Origin: Candidatus Sulfotelmatobacter sp.
GTDB lineage: Bacteria > Acidobacteriota > Terriglobia > Terriglobales > Acidobacteriaceae
Assembly (NCBI GenBank): GCA_017883385.1
Contig: JADGNQ010000009.1
Location: 1 to 64,000 of the forward strand
Length of the DNA stretch: 64,000 nucleotides
Direction of reading: 5' to 3'
Position numbers and translations under genes: made by a program. Below the pieces are notes generated by a model. The model was not told where the DNA came from and did no database searches. It worked only from the letters and a program-made list of their open reading frames with translations. The stretch's first letter is position 1; each line of letters opens with the position of its first letter. This document shows positions 35,026 through 41,912 of the stretch, piece after piece.

Positions 35026-35763
35026 CTATCCTCGCTCAAACGCGTGCTTCTTCTCCAACTCTTCCACCGCCTGCCGCCGGGCGCTCTCGAATCGCTCTGC
35101 TTGTCCCATGAGCCCCGCCGTTGGCTCGGCATACTCCCCGTCAATCCGCAGCAAACCCTGCGCCGCGACCAGCCGCGCAGCAATCTCGACCAAATGCGCC
35201 GGCGTAGTCTGCAGATACTGCGCCTCCGTCGGATCTCCAATCCAAACTCGCGTAGCACTTCCGGTGCCGGGCGCCCCATTTCTCGCGTCCTTTGCGAGAA
35301 GTGGGGCTTTCGTCTGCCAATACACCTTCCTCTCAACAAACTCCGCCATCACCTCATCCGTCGCCTTGCCAAACACCCACTGCTGGCGCTTGAAGTCATA
35401 GTGCCGGCTGGAGAACGGCACCGGCAACAATTTCCCCGATTTCAAAAACTCAATCTGCCGCTGGTCCACTTCCTTGCGCAGCGCGTTGATCACCGGAGCC
35501 TCCGCATCTGTCGGCTCCATCGAAGGCAGCACCTCGCGCACGGTCTGCGAAAGATTAACCGCCACCGGCGCGTGCAGCCCTTCCGAACCTTCCAGCCGGA
35601 TATCCCCATGCAGCACCCAGAAGTCCGCACCCGATGTCGACTGGTGGAACGGCCACTCCAGGCGAATCGTCAGCGGCAGCCCTTTCAGCGTTACCCAGAT
35701 CTTCTTGCTGGCCGCCTCGCGCGCTTCGTCCAGAACCCCGCCACTTCCCTGCGCCTGCGTCAT
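35026..35763 (-). CDS. Conserved hypothetical protein with a repeat-encoded insertion
   Basis: 245-residue soluble protein without recognised domain. Landmarks: KKIWVTLKGLPLTIRLEWPFH, SADFWVLHGDIRLEG-like strand, HAPVAVNLSQTVREVLP, PVINALRKEVDQRQIEFLKSGKLLPVPFSSRHYDFKRQQWVFG and a C-terminal coiled-coil-like RRQAVEELEKKHAFE. The segment APLLAKDARNGAPGTGS is encoded by a family B palindrome (35268-35303) and interrupts the likely native sequence. ATG 35763 (MTQAQGS) with AGGGA upstream is preferred over 35820. Confidence 0.72.
   Translation of the reverse strand: MTQAQGSGGVLDEAREAASKKIWVTLKGLPLTIRLEWPFHQSTSGADFWVLHGDIRLEGSEGLHAPVAVNLSQTVREVLPSMEPTDAEAPVINALRKEVDQRQIEFLKSGKLLPVPFSSRHYDFKRQQWVFGKATDEVMAEFVERKVYWQTKAPLLAKDARNGAPGTGSATRVWIGDPTEAQYLQTTPAHLVEIAARLVAAQGLLRIDGEYAEPTAGLMGQAERFESARRQAVEELEKKHAFERG
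35268..35303. repeat. Family B palindrome inside a gene
   Basis: GCGCCCCATTTCTCGC / GCGAGAAGTGGGGC hairpin read in frame on the minus strand as part of the hypothetical protein at 35026-35763. Confidence 0.75.
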
Positions 35764-35842
35764 ATATCCCTGTGTCTCTTTTCTATTTGGAGTTCGGTCC
35801 GATGGAAAATCAATCTGCAATCTACAATCTTAAATTCTTCCC

Positions 35843-38524
35843 CTACCCCCCATCCAGCGTGGACCGCACTTTCTGCGCCAGTGCGACCTTGCCGAAAGGT
35901 TTCTGCAGCAGCTTCACACCCGGCTCCAGCACCTTGTGCTGCACCACCATGTCGTCGGTGTACCCCGTCATGTAGACGATCTTCGTTTGAGGACGCTGCC
36001 CCAGAACTTTCTCCGCCAACTGGCGCCCGCTCATGCCCGGCATGATGACATCGGTGAGCAAAAGATTAATCGGCTCCGAGAACTTCTCGGCCACCTGAAG
36101 CGCCTGCTCCGCGCTTGACGCCTCCAGCACCGTGTAGCCGTACCCTTCCAGAAAGATGCGCGTCAGTTCGCGCAGGTCCGGCTCATCTTCCACGATCAGA
36201 ATGGTTTCTGTTCCCCCCGCCACCTTCTCGCCCGTCATCGGCGACGGCAGCCTGCGCGCACGATCCTCCGCTACCGGCAAATAAATGCGGAAGTCGCTGC
36301 CGCGCCCCACTTCACTCTCTACCTGGATGCTTCCTCCGCTCTGTTTCACAATTCCATACACCGTCGCCAAACCAAGCCCCGTTCCCTTTCCCCTCGGCTT
36401 GGTCGTAAAGAAGGGCTCGAAAATATGGGCCATAATTCCCGCATCCATCCCATGTCCGGTGTCGGTCACCCTCAACATCACGTACCGTCCAGCCGCAAGC
36501 TCCAGGTCGCGACCTCGATCCCCGTCGACTTCCACATTCGATGTTTCCATGACCAGTTTGCCGCCCTGCGGCATGGCATCGCGTGCGTTGACCGCCAGGT
36601 TCATCAGCACCTGCTCCACCCGCCCTGGGTCCGCCTTCACCGGCACCAGCGATGGATGCAAGCTTGCGATCAACTCAATATCCTCGCCAATCACGCGCGC
36701 CAGCATTTTCTGCACGTCCGCCACCGCCGCATTCAAATCCAGCACTTTCGGCAGCAGCACCTGCTTGCGGCTGAAGGCCAGCAGTTGCTGCGTCAGCGAC
36801 GCGGCTCGTTCCGCGGCCCTCCGGATCTGCTCCAGGCCATTCCGCGCCTGTTCGTCCGCTCCTTCCAGCAACAGCTCGCCGTGGCCCATGATGATGCTCA
36901 AGATGTTGTTGAAGTCGTGCGCCACGCCTCCCGCCAGCCGGCCGATCGCCTCCAGTTGTTGCGCGTTCCGCAGCTGCTCTTCCAGATGCATCCGCTCGGT
37001 CACATCGCGCGTAATACCCCACGTCCGAACCCAATGTCCGTCGACCACCATCCCGATCATCGTGTTACGAAAAATCTTCCTCTGTCCATTGGAATCAACC
37101 TCACGCGACTCCTGGTCCGTCGTCCGGTAACCGGATCGGATGAAGTTCTCCATAAACTCATGCGTCACGGGATCGTTGAGCACCAGGAAATCAGTCAGCG
37201 GCCTCCCGATCAACTCCTGCGCCGACGCCCGGCCGTACATCTTCGCCATGGCATCGTTGCATTCCGCCATAACGCCGTGCTTTCGCCCCAACGTCATCTG
37301 CTCACTGGCAGGGAGGTGGCACGGAACGGGCGGCTCATACTCCATGCGGAAGATTCCCTCGGAACTCTGCGCCACAAACATCCGGTAGCGCTCTTCACTC
37401 TGGCGCAGCGCCTCGTTCGCTCGTTTCCGCTCCGTAATGTCGATCAACAGCCCACGCGTCAGCCGTTTCCCGGTCTCCGGGTCGCGAACAATCATCGCCT
37501 CGTCCCGCAGCCATACTTCCTGCCCGTCCTGCCTGCGCATCCGGTACTCAACCTGGAACGGACGCCCCTCCTCCCAGCTATCCTCCAGCAGCGCGGTCGG
37601 ATAGTCTTCCGGATTTAAACGATCCCACCAGAAGGTTGGGTCGGACAAGCAATCCTCTGGACGGTAGCCGAGAATCGTCTTCACCTGCGGGCTCAGGTAG
37701 AGAAAACGGCCGCGCGCTCCAGCCTCCGCCACATACGAGATCGCCGGAACCTGCTCCACCACCTGCCGGTATTGCGCTTCCGCGTCCCGCAGGGCGGCCG
37801 TGGCTCGTTTGCTCTCCGCCTGGGCACGGATCGACGTGATGCCGTAGACCAGGTTGTTGGCGATCTCCGCGAGCAGATCCACTTCCGAACTCTCGAATGA
37901 TCCCGCCTGCTCCGAGTAGATCGCCAACACGCCGAAAGGGGTGCCCGCGGCTCGCAGTGGCAGTGCGATCGTCGCTGCGTATCCTCGACTTAACGCCGCT
38001 TCGCGCCACGGCGCAAACTGGGGATCGGTTTCTGTATCCGCAATCACGCAAATCCGGTTCTCCCGGATCGCCGTCCCCACCGGCCCGTGCCCGGCCGGAG
38101 TATCCGACCACTTCACCTCAATCTTCGACAGGTATCCACTGTCGGACCCGGCGTGTGCCATGGGACGCACGGTCTTTGCTTCGTCCACTTCCGCGTACGC
38201 AATCCCCGCCATCCGGTATCCGCCGATGCGCACAATAATGTCGCACACTTGATCCAGCAGTTCCTGCTCGCTTCCGGCTTTGGCCAGCGCCTGGCTGCAC
38301 GCACTCAGCGCGCGCAGCGCCCGGTTTAGCCGCCGCAATTCTTTGTGGACTCCGCTCTCGGGACGGTACTCAGAGGAGGTTTCGCTTGGGGTTGATGCGG
38401 ATGGAGATTGTGCCATCGAGACGCCCGGGCTGCCACTTCCGCCAGAGCTCTTCTCGGAAGCGTGAGCCGTCTCCGATGGTTCGTCGAACTGAGATCTCCC
38501 CTGTGTCATGGAACCTGCCGGCAT
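35843..38524 (-). CDS. Hybrid GAF-PAS sensor histidine kinase with receiver domain
   Basis: 893-residue cytoplasmic kinase. Order: Ser/Pro-rich N-terminus, a GAF domain (about 65-225; LNRALRALSACSQALAKAG, VIADTETDPQFAPWREAAL), PAS 1 with PAC (about 235-365; VEQVPAISYVAEAGARG, FQVEYRMRRQDGQEVWLRDE), PAS 2 (about 368-500), HisKA with the phospho-acceptor GGVAHDFNNILSIIMGHGE, HATPase_c (LMNLAVNARDAMPQGG, VTDTGHGMDAGIMAHIFEPFF, GTGLGLATVYGIVKQSGG) and a C-terminal receiver (TILIVEDEPDLRELTR, phospho-acceptor LLLTDVIMPGMSGRQLAE, KPFGKVALAQKV). No membrane segment. No partner regulator adjacent; output may be through phosphotransfer from the attached receiver. Confidence 0.95.
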   Translation of the reverse strand: MPAGSMTQGRSQFDEPSETAHASEKSSGGSGSPGVSMAQSPSASTPSETSSEYRPESGVHKELRRLNRALRALSACSQALAKAGSEQELLDQVCDIIVRIGGYRMAGIAYAEVDEAKTVRPMAHAGSDSGYLSKIEVKWSDTPAGHGPVGTAIRENRICVIADTETDPQFAPWREAALSRGYAATIALPLRAAGTPFGVLAIYSEQAGSFESSEVDLLAEIANNLVYGITSIRAQAESKRATAALRDAEAQYRQVVEQVPAISYVAEAGARGRFLYLSPQVKTILGYRPEDCLSDPTFWWDRLNPEDYPTALLEDSWEEGRPFQVEYRMRRQDGQEVWLRDEAMIVRDPETGKRLTRGLLIDITERKRANEALRQSEERYRMFVAQSSEGIFRMEYEPPVPCHLPASEQMTLGRKHGVMAECNDAMAKMYGRASAQELIGRPLTDFLVLNDPVTHEFMENFIRSGYRTTDQESREVDSNGQRKIFRNTMIGMVVDGHWVRTWGITRDVTERMHLEEQLRNAQQLEAIGRLAGGVAHDFNNILSIIMGHGELLLEGADEQARNGLEQIRRAAERAASLTQQLLAFSRKQVLLPKVLDLNAAVADVQKMLARVIGEDIELIASLHPSLVPVKADPGRVEQVLMNLAVNARDAMPQGGKLVMETSNVEVDGDRGRDLELAAGRYVMLRVTDTGHGMDAGIMAHIFEPFFTTKPRGKGTGLGLATVYGIVKQSGGSIQVESEVGRGSDFRIYLPVAEDRARRLPSPMTGEKVAGGTETILIVEDEPDLRELTRIFLEGYGYTVLEASSAEQALQVAEKFSEPINLLLTDVIMPGMSGRQLAEKVLGQRPQTKIVYMTGYTDDMVVQHKVLEPGVKLLQKPFGKVALAQKVRSTLDGG

Positions 38525-38624
38525 CTCCGGCGGCTTCTATTTCTTTTTCAGTAGTGTACAGTTTTCTGCTGCACCTCCTTCCAAAAACTGTTTCTTGTCC
38601 TGATTCCGTATTAAGCACGTCCTG

Positions 38625-38711
38625 GTGACTCAACCCTCAACCCCTGTCATGCTCAGCGGAGCACCGAGAGGCGCGAAGCGATTCTCGGTGCGCTGCCGAA
38701 GCATCCCTACC
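38625..38711. repeat. Long direct repeat, copy 1
   Basis: Begins GTGACTCAACCCTCAACCCC and contains a GAGCACCGAGA / TCTCGGTGC hairpin. The copy at 38932-39018 matches at almost every position. They flank the gene remnant. Confidence 0.8.
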
Positions 38712-38747
38712 AACCTCCGTGTACTCCGTGTCCTCTGTGGTTGTATT

Positions 38748-38915
38748 TCAGGTTTTGCCGGTTCGCCCGCAAACCTCATAGTGCCGTGCCACCTCAGACG
38801 CGTACTTCCTCCCCACGCTGTCCCCGTTCTCCGCCAGCCATTGGCTCAGCCGGAGCCGCGTCGCGTACCTGCCCGTATAGCTGAACGCCCCGGTAATGAC
38901 AACCGTTTCTCTCAT
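38748..38915 (-). pseudogene. Internally deleted NAD(P)H-binding epimerase-like remnant
   Basis: 55-codon frame. Its first 20 residues (MRETVVITGAFSYTGRYATR) read as the Rossmann glycine motif of an extended short-chain dehydrogenase / NmrA-like NAD(P)H-binding protein. They run straight into LRLSQWLAENGDSVGRKYASE, which looks like the C-terminal end of the same family (W-ENxxxLGRRYASExARH). About 240 central residues appear to be deleted in frame. The family identification of both ends is from memory. An operator-like site 150 bases upstream resembles that of the neighbouring GbsR-type gene. Confidence 0.6.
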
Positions 38916-38931
38916 GTGTCCGTCCACCCCA

Positions 38932-39018
38932 GTGACTCAACCCTCAACCCCTGTCATGCTGAGCGGAGCACCGAGAAGCGCGAAGCGATTCTCGGTGCGC
39001 AGTCGAAGCATCCCTACC
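38932..39018. repeat. Long direct repeat, copy 2
   Basis: Second copy of the GTGACTCAACCCTCAACCCC repeat; see 38625-38711. Confidence 0.8.
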
Positions 39019-39065
39019 CCATCGGTCACCTTCGCAACGCCGCCCCCTATCGCATATGTCAGATA

Positions 39066-39083
39066 GTTCTGTACGAACAGAAC
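39066..39083. promoter_or_regulatory. Operator-like inverted repeat upstream of the epimerase remnant
   Basis: GTTCTGT-ACGA-ACAGAAC, perfect 7-4-7. It shares the TTC(A/T)GTAC..AC(A/T)GAA pattern with the inverted repeat in front of the GbsR-type gene (39640-39655), so both are likely bound by that regulator. Confidence 0.6.
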
Positions 39084-39105
39084 ATGCGAGACAAAAAAGG
39101 GTGCC

Positions 39106-39630
39106 CTAGCCCGCCTTCCTCCGCATCTTCGTCCCCATGCGCAACAGTTTCCGCACCGTACCCGTTGGCAGGCGCTTCATCTGGTCGTGCAGTTCCGTCA
39201 CGGCCTCGAAGAACCCGGCCATGGCTGCCAGCCGCTCCCGCGTGTAATCCGCACCCAGCTCTTTCGGATCCAGATCGGCCAGGCCCCGCCGCAACATCTC
39301 CCGTGTCGGATCGATCTCCCGCCGCTTCCTCTGCTCAATCACCAGCCGGAACATCTCCCACACGTCTTTCATCGACTCATAGTGCTCGCGCCGGTCGCCC
39401 AGCACGTGCACTGCCCGCACAATCCCCCAGGTCTCCAGTTCCCGGATCGACGTGCTCACATTCGACCGCGCCACGCTCAGTGTCTCGGCAATCTCCTCCG
39501 CCGGCAGCGCCCGCGGCGACAAATACAGCAGCGCATGGATCTGCGCCACCGTCCGGTTGATCCCCCACCGCGTCCCCATCTCTCCCCAGTGGAGGATGTA
39601 CTGCTTCTGTACCCCAGTAAGTTCCGCCAT
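39106..39630 (-). CDS. GbsR/MarR-family transcriptional regulator
   Basis: 174 residues of the GbsR-like branch of MarR proteins: N-terminal YILHWGEMGTRWGINRTVAQIHALLYLSPRAL, winged HTH LPAEEIAETLSVARSNVSTSIRELETWGIV and a wing with VLGDRREHYESMKDVW, then a C-terminal dimerisation helix. GbsR of Bacillus controls choline/glycine-betaine genes, but acidobacterial members often sit beside NAD-dependent epimerase genes. An inverted repeat lies 10 bases upstream of the start, and a related one in front of the epimerase remnant, suggesting autoregulation plus one lost target. Confidence 0.9.
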   Translation of the reverse strand: MAELTGVQKQYILHWGEMGTRWGINRTVAQIHALLYLSPRALPAEEIAETLSVARSNVSTSIRELETWGIVRAVHVLGDRREHYESMKDVWEMFRLVIEQRKRREIDPTREMLRRGLADLDPKELGADYTRERLAAMAGFFEAVTELHDQMKRLPTGTVRKLLRMGTKMRRKAG

Positions 39631-39639
39631 AACGTTTCT

Positions 39640-39655
39640 TTCAGTACAAACTGAA
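39640..39655. promoter_or_regulatory. Operator-like inverted repeat of the GbsR-type gene
   Basis: TTCAGT-ACAA-ACTGAA, perfect 6-4-6, immediately upstream of the regulator's start codon. See the related site at 39066-39083. Confidence 0.6.
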
Positions 39656-39760
39656 TATACAGAATAATCGGCCCGTCGTCAAGCGTCGATTGTGTGACGC
39701 GGGCGCCCCCTCCCCGCGAACGGCCAGTGGTATAGACGCGGCGGTGGCTACCTGAGCTCG

Positions 39761-39805
39761 TGTGGGGACGGCCGCCCTCGGCCGTCCGTCGCGCGAAGCT
39801 CGGCC
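39761..39805. repeat. Family A palindrome
   Basis: GTGGGGACGGCCGCCCTCGGCCGTCC followed by GCGCGAAGCTCGGC; base changes in the stem (ACGGCCG / CGGCCGT) are paired, compared with ACAGCCG / CGGCTGT in the other copies. Confidence 0.7.
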
Positions 39806-39952
39806 TACAAATTAGTCGGCGAGAACAAAGGTCTTGCGCTACGTCCCTATTGTGTATGTCTTGCGGAAGAAACCTCCGACCGGTGTTATTCGGGGGATTT
39901 GCCCCTCGATGAGGCGGATGCTGCGGGCCTAAGAACACGAAGATTTACAGCC

Positions 39953-40156
39953 CTAGTTCAAGGGCGTAGCAGAGGGATCGCTCAGCGCGATGAGCTTGCC
40001 CGGCGGGTATTCCGCGGGCGTGAGGGGAGTGTCCGGGTCGGGGTTGATGATCGTCAGCACTTTGCCGCTGCGAACTCCGCGGATCGTCAGGCTCTGATCC
40101 TCAACGGCGATGACCCTGTATTTTTCGTCGAAGATTGCCACCCTGGCTGTGCTCAT
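39953..40156 (-). CDS. Small hypothetical protein
   Basis: 67 residues (MSTARVAIFDEKYRVIAVED...), five or six predicted beta-strands (VAIFDE, YRVIAVED, SLTIRGV, KVLTIIN) and a flexible C-terminus, LTPAEYPPGKLIALSDPS. This pattern of a small beta protein is seen in hypothetical acidobacterial genes. The frame also allows a start at 40171. No domain recognised. Confidence 0.6.
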   Translation of the reverse strand: MSTARVAIFDEKYRVIAVEDQSLTIRGVRSGKVLTIINPDPDTPLTPAEYPPGKLIALSDPSATPLN

Positions 40157-40313
40157 AGGAATTAGATGCATAATTCTAGGTCACGACTCGCTCTACTTGC
40201 TAGCCGATTCCCGAATTTGGAACAGTCTCTTCATTTATAGTCCTTTAGCCCGTGTGGTTTGCCCACTTTCCCAAATCGCCAACCGCCAATCTACAATCTG
40301 AATTCCACTCCCC

Positions 40314-41147
40314 ATGGACACCGCCCGCATCGCCGAACTACTGAAGCCGTTCCTGTCCGCAGATCCAAACCCTCGTCATTCCGAACCGGCGCCGGCCGGC
40401 GAGGCTTGCCCTGAGCAGAGTCGAAGGGAATCTGCTGTCCTGTCCTCCGCTCAGATGCAGAGTATATCGACGTACATCGATATACTCCTCCGCTGGAACG
40501 CCCGCATCAACCTGACGGCAATCCGCGACCCCGAAGACATCGTCACCCGCCACTTCGGAGAGTCCTTCTTCGCAGCCCGACACCTGTTCCCGAACAATGT
40601 CCATGTAGGGACAGCCGCCCCCGGCTGTCCGGCCGAGCCAGGCTCGGCTCCTGGTGCGAGCCCGGCTGCGGAGCAAGCTCCGGAGGGGCGAAAGGACCTC
40701 TCTTCCCACCGCCCTTCCATTGCCGACATCGGTTCCGGCGCCGGATTCCCCGGCCTTCCCATCAAGCTCTGGGCGCCCCACATCTCCCTCACCCTGATCG
40801 AGTCCAACCACAAGAAGGCCACCTTCCTCCGCGAAGTCACCCGCGCCCTTACATTGACGGATGTCAATATACAAAACACCCGCGCCGAGATCCTCACCGA
40901 AACCTTCGCTGTAGTCACCCTGCGCGCCGTTGAACACTTCGAAACCATCCTCCCCACAGCCGCCACCCTGGTCGCCCCCGGAGGACGCCTTGCCCTCCTG
41001 ATCGGCACCGCCCAACAAGCTCAAGCCCGATCCACGTTGCCCCATCTCACCTGGTCCGACCCAGTCCCCGTCCCTCAATCCCGCGCCAGGATGTTGCTCG
41101 TGGCTCATCGCCCGACACATGCGATGGCAAACTCCGAATCAAAGTAG
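40314..41147 (+). CDS. rsmG: 16S rRNA (guanine-527-N7) methyltransferase RsmG with repeat insertions
   Basis: 277 residues, against 210-240 for the family. Core motifs: TYIDILLRWNARINLTAI, DIVTRHFGESFFAARH, the SAM site IADIGSGAGFPGLPIKLW, LTLIESNHKKATFLREV and VTLRAVEHFETIL. Two segments are encoded by dispersed repeats: EACPEQSRRESA (40400-40435) and GTAAPGCPAEPGS with flanks (40603-40690). The second lies just before the SAM-binding strand. rsmG next to parAB is the usual order near bacterial origins. Loss of RsmG in other bacteria gives low-level streptomycin resistance, so intactness of this enlarged form matters. Confidence 0.93.
   Translation: MDTARIAELLKPFLSADPNPRHSEPAPAGEACPEQSRRESAVLSSAQMQSISTYIDILLRWNARINLTAIRDPEDIVTRHFGESFFAARHLFPNNVHVGTAAPGCPAEPGSAPGASPAAEQAPEGRKDLSSHRPSIADIGSGAGFPGLPIKLWAPHISLTLIESNHKKATFLREVTRALTLTDVNIQNTRAEILTETFAVVTLRAVEHFETILPTAATLVAPGGRLALLIGTAQQAQARSTLPHLTWSDPVPVPQSRARMLLVAHRPTHAMANSESK
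40604..40652. repeat. Family A palindrome inside rsmG
   Basis: GTAGGGACAGCCGCCCCCGG stem start with CGGCTGTCC, then GGCCGAGCC-A-GGCTCGGCTC. Read in frame within rsmG. Confidence 0.8.
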
Positions 41148-41497
41148 TCAATAGTGGTTCATAACCAAGCTCTATGGCCATTGTTTGAGTAATTGTGACC
41201 TGAGATTCTCTATTTCAGCACAACAAGTGGGACGATACTGGTTATTTATGCGAAATTGTGGCCTCCGCAGACACTGAGAGGCAGGCACAGGCGCTTTAGC
41301 CGCAGGCGAGATGATCGCCCCAGCCGTTCCAGTTTGACTCGAGGAACCGAATATAGAACAAGTGGTCCAAGCGGCCAAATTTACCGCGCCCATAAGCCGA
41401 TTATTACCACGGACCTTCGTGCCATCTAACACCAAAAGTGGGAAATAACATCAGAATTCGCCGCATCATTCTCCAGCGGAATGCTCGCCTCAAGAAG

Positions 41498-41506
41498 TTT
41501 TCCACA
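41498..41506 (+). promoter_or_regulatory. DnaA-box-like site TTTTCCACA
   Basis: One mismatch to TTATCCACA. It overlaps nothing coding and directly abuts the first parS-like palindrome. The same word occurs upstream of dnaA at 61573. Confidence 0.45.
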
Positions 41507-41507
41507 G

Positions 41508-41523
41508 TGTTCCCGCGGGAACA
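41508..41523. promoter_or_regulatory. parS-like palindrome 1
   Basis: TGTTCCCGCGGGAACA, a perfect 16-bp palindrome. The outer TGTT/AACA matches canonical parS (TGTTNCACGTGAAACA), but the core is CCGCGG. Confidence 0.65.
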
Positions 41524-41602
41524 TTACTCCGCTTTTCGCTCATCGCTTGCGATTTCCAAGCAAGCTTCCCGCTGTGCGCTAAGGCCGTGTGTCAAAGCAA
41601 AG

Positions 41603-41618
41603 TGTTCCCGCAGGAACG
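41603..41618. promoter_or_regulatory. parS-like palindrome 2
   Basis: TGTTCCCGCAGGAACG, an imperfect copy of the same motif, 95 bases after site 1. Confidence 0.6.
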
Positions 41619-41716
41619 TTTCTCTCACTCCATCCTGCCGTCACGAACTAATGACTGCGGAGAGAAACCAGGCAGCCTCCTCCACGGTTGCATCCCTCGC
41701 CCCACAGCCCGCAGGA

Positions 41717-41732
41717 TGTTCCTGCAGGAACA
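41717..41732. promoter_or_regulatory. parS-like palindrome 3
   Basis: TGTTCCTGCAGGAACA, a perfect palindrome. The core differs from site 1 at two mirrored positions, a compensating change that indicates selection on the dyad. Confidence 0.65.
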
Positions 41733-41787
41733 CTTCTCCTTATATGCGTCCAGACGACGACATCGCGAGGGCAAACCTAGTGCTCAA

Positions 41788-41803
41788 TGTTCCTGCGGGA
41801 ACA
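41788..41803. promoter_or_regulatory. parS-like palindrome 4
   Basis: TGTTCCTGCGGGAACA, one mismatch from a perfect palindrome, about 110 bases before the parA start. Confidence 0.65.
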
Positions 41804-41812
41804 TTGGACGCG

Positions 41813-41840
41813 TTTTGCACACAATTCACTCTTGTGCACA
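41813..41840 (+). promoter_or_regulatory. Two DnaA-box-like sites
   Basis: TTTTGCACA (41813-41821) and TTGTGCACA (41832-41840), each one or two mismatches from TTATNCACA, in the same orientation and 19 bases apart, roughly two helical turns. Confidence 0.4.
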
Positions 41841-41912
41841 GCAATTCTTCATTGCATTTGAAATGCGAAGCGGACTATGCTGCCGGGTAGCTCTGATTCT
41901 CCTGACAATCCA

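Larger units (their letters stand above)
38525..39105. other. Repeat-rich region with a gene remnant and an operator
   Basis: 581 bases between the kinase and the GbsR-type regulator. It contains two direct repeats of about 85 bases (38625-38711 and 38932-39018), a gene remnant between them (38748-38915) and an operator-like inverted repeat (39066-39083), each listed separately. Nothing else is visible. Confidence 0.7.
39631..39952. other. Intergenic region with a family A palindrome
   Basis: 322 bases between the GbsR-type gene and a small hypothetical gene. Contains the regulator's operator and, at 39761-39805, a family A repeat. No gene seen. Confidence 0.5.
41148..41876. other. Candidate replication origin / partition centre
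   Basis: 729 bases without a credible gene between rsmG and parA. It contains four 16-bp palindromes of one type (candidate parS), three DnaA-box-like words (41498 TTTTCCACA, 41813 TTTTGCACA, 41832 TTGTGCACA) and AT-richer stretches around 41160-41270. On the plus strand, base composition is C-rich to the left (for example 40741-40800) and G-rich to the right (for example 42601-42660) irrespective of gene direction. This is what an origin should look like; the proof would be genome-wide skew. Confidence 0.55.

Noticed and set aside
41172-41435. 87-codon minus-strand frame in the rsmG-parA gap
   Set aside because: No domain, no ribosome-binding site, and lies in the likely origin region; treated as non-coding.
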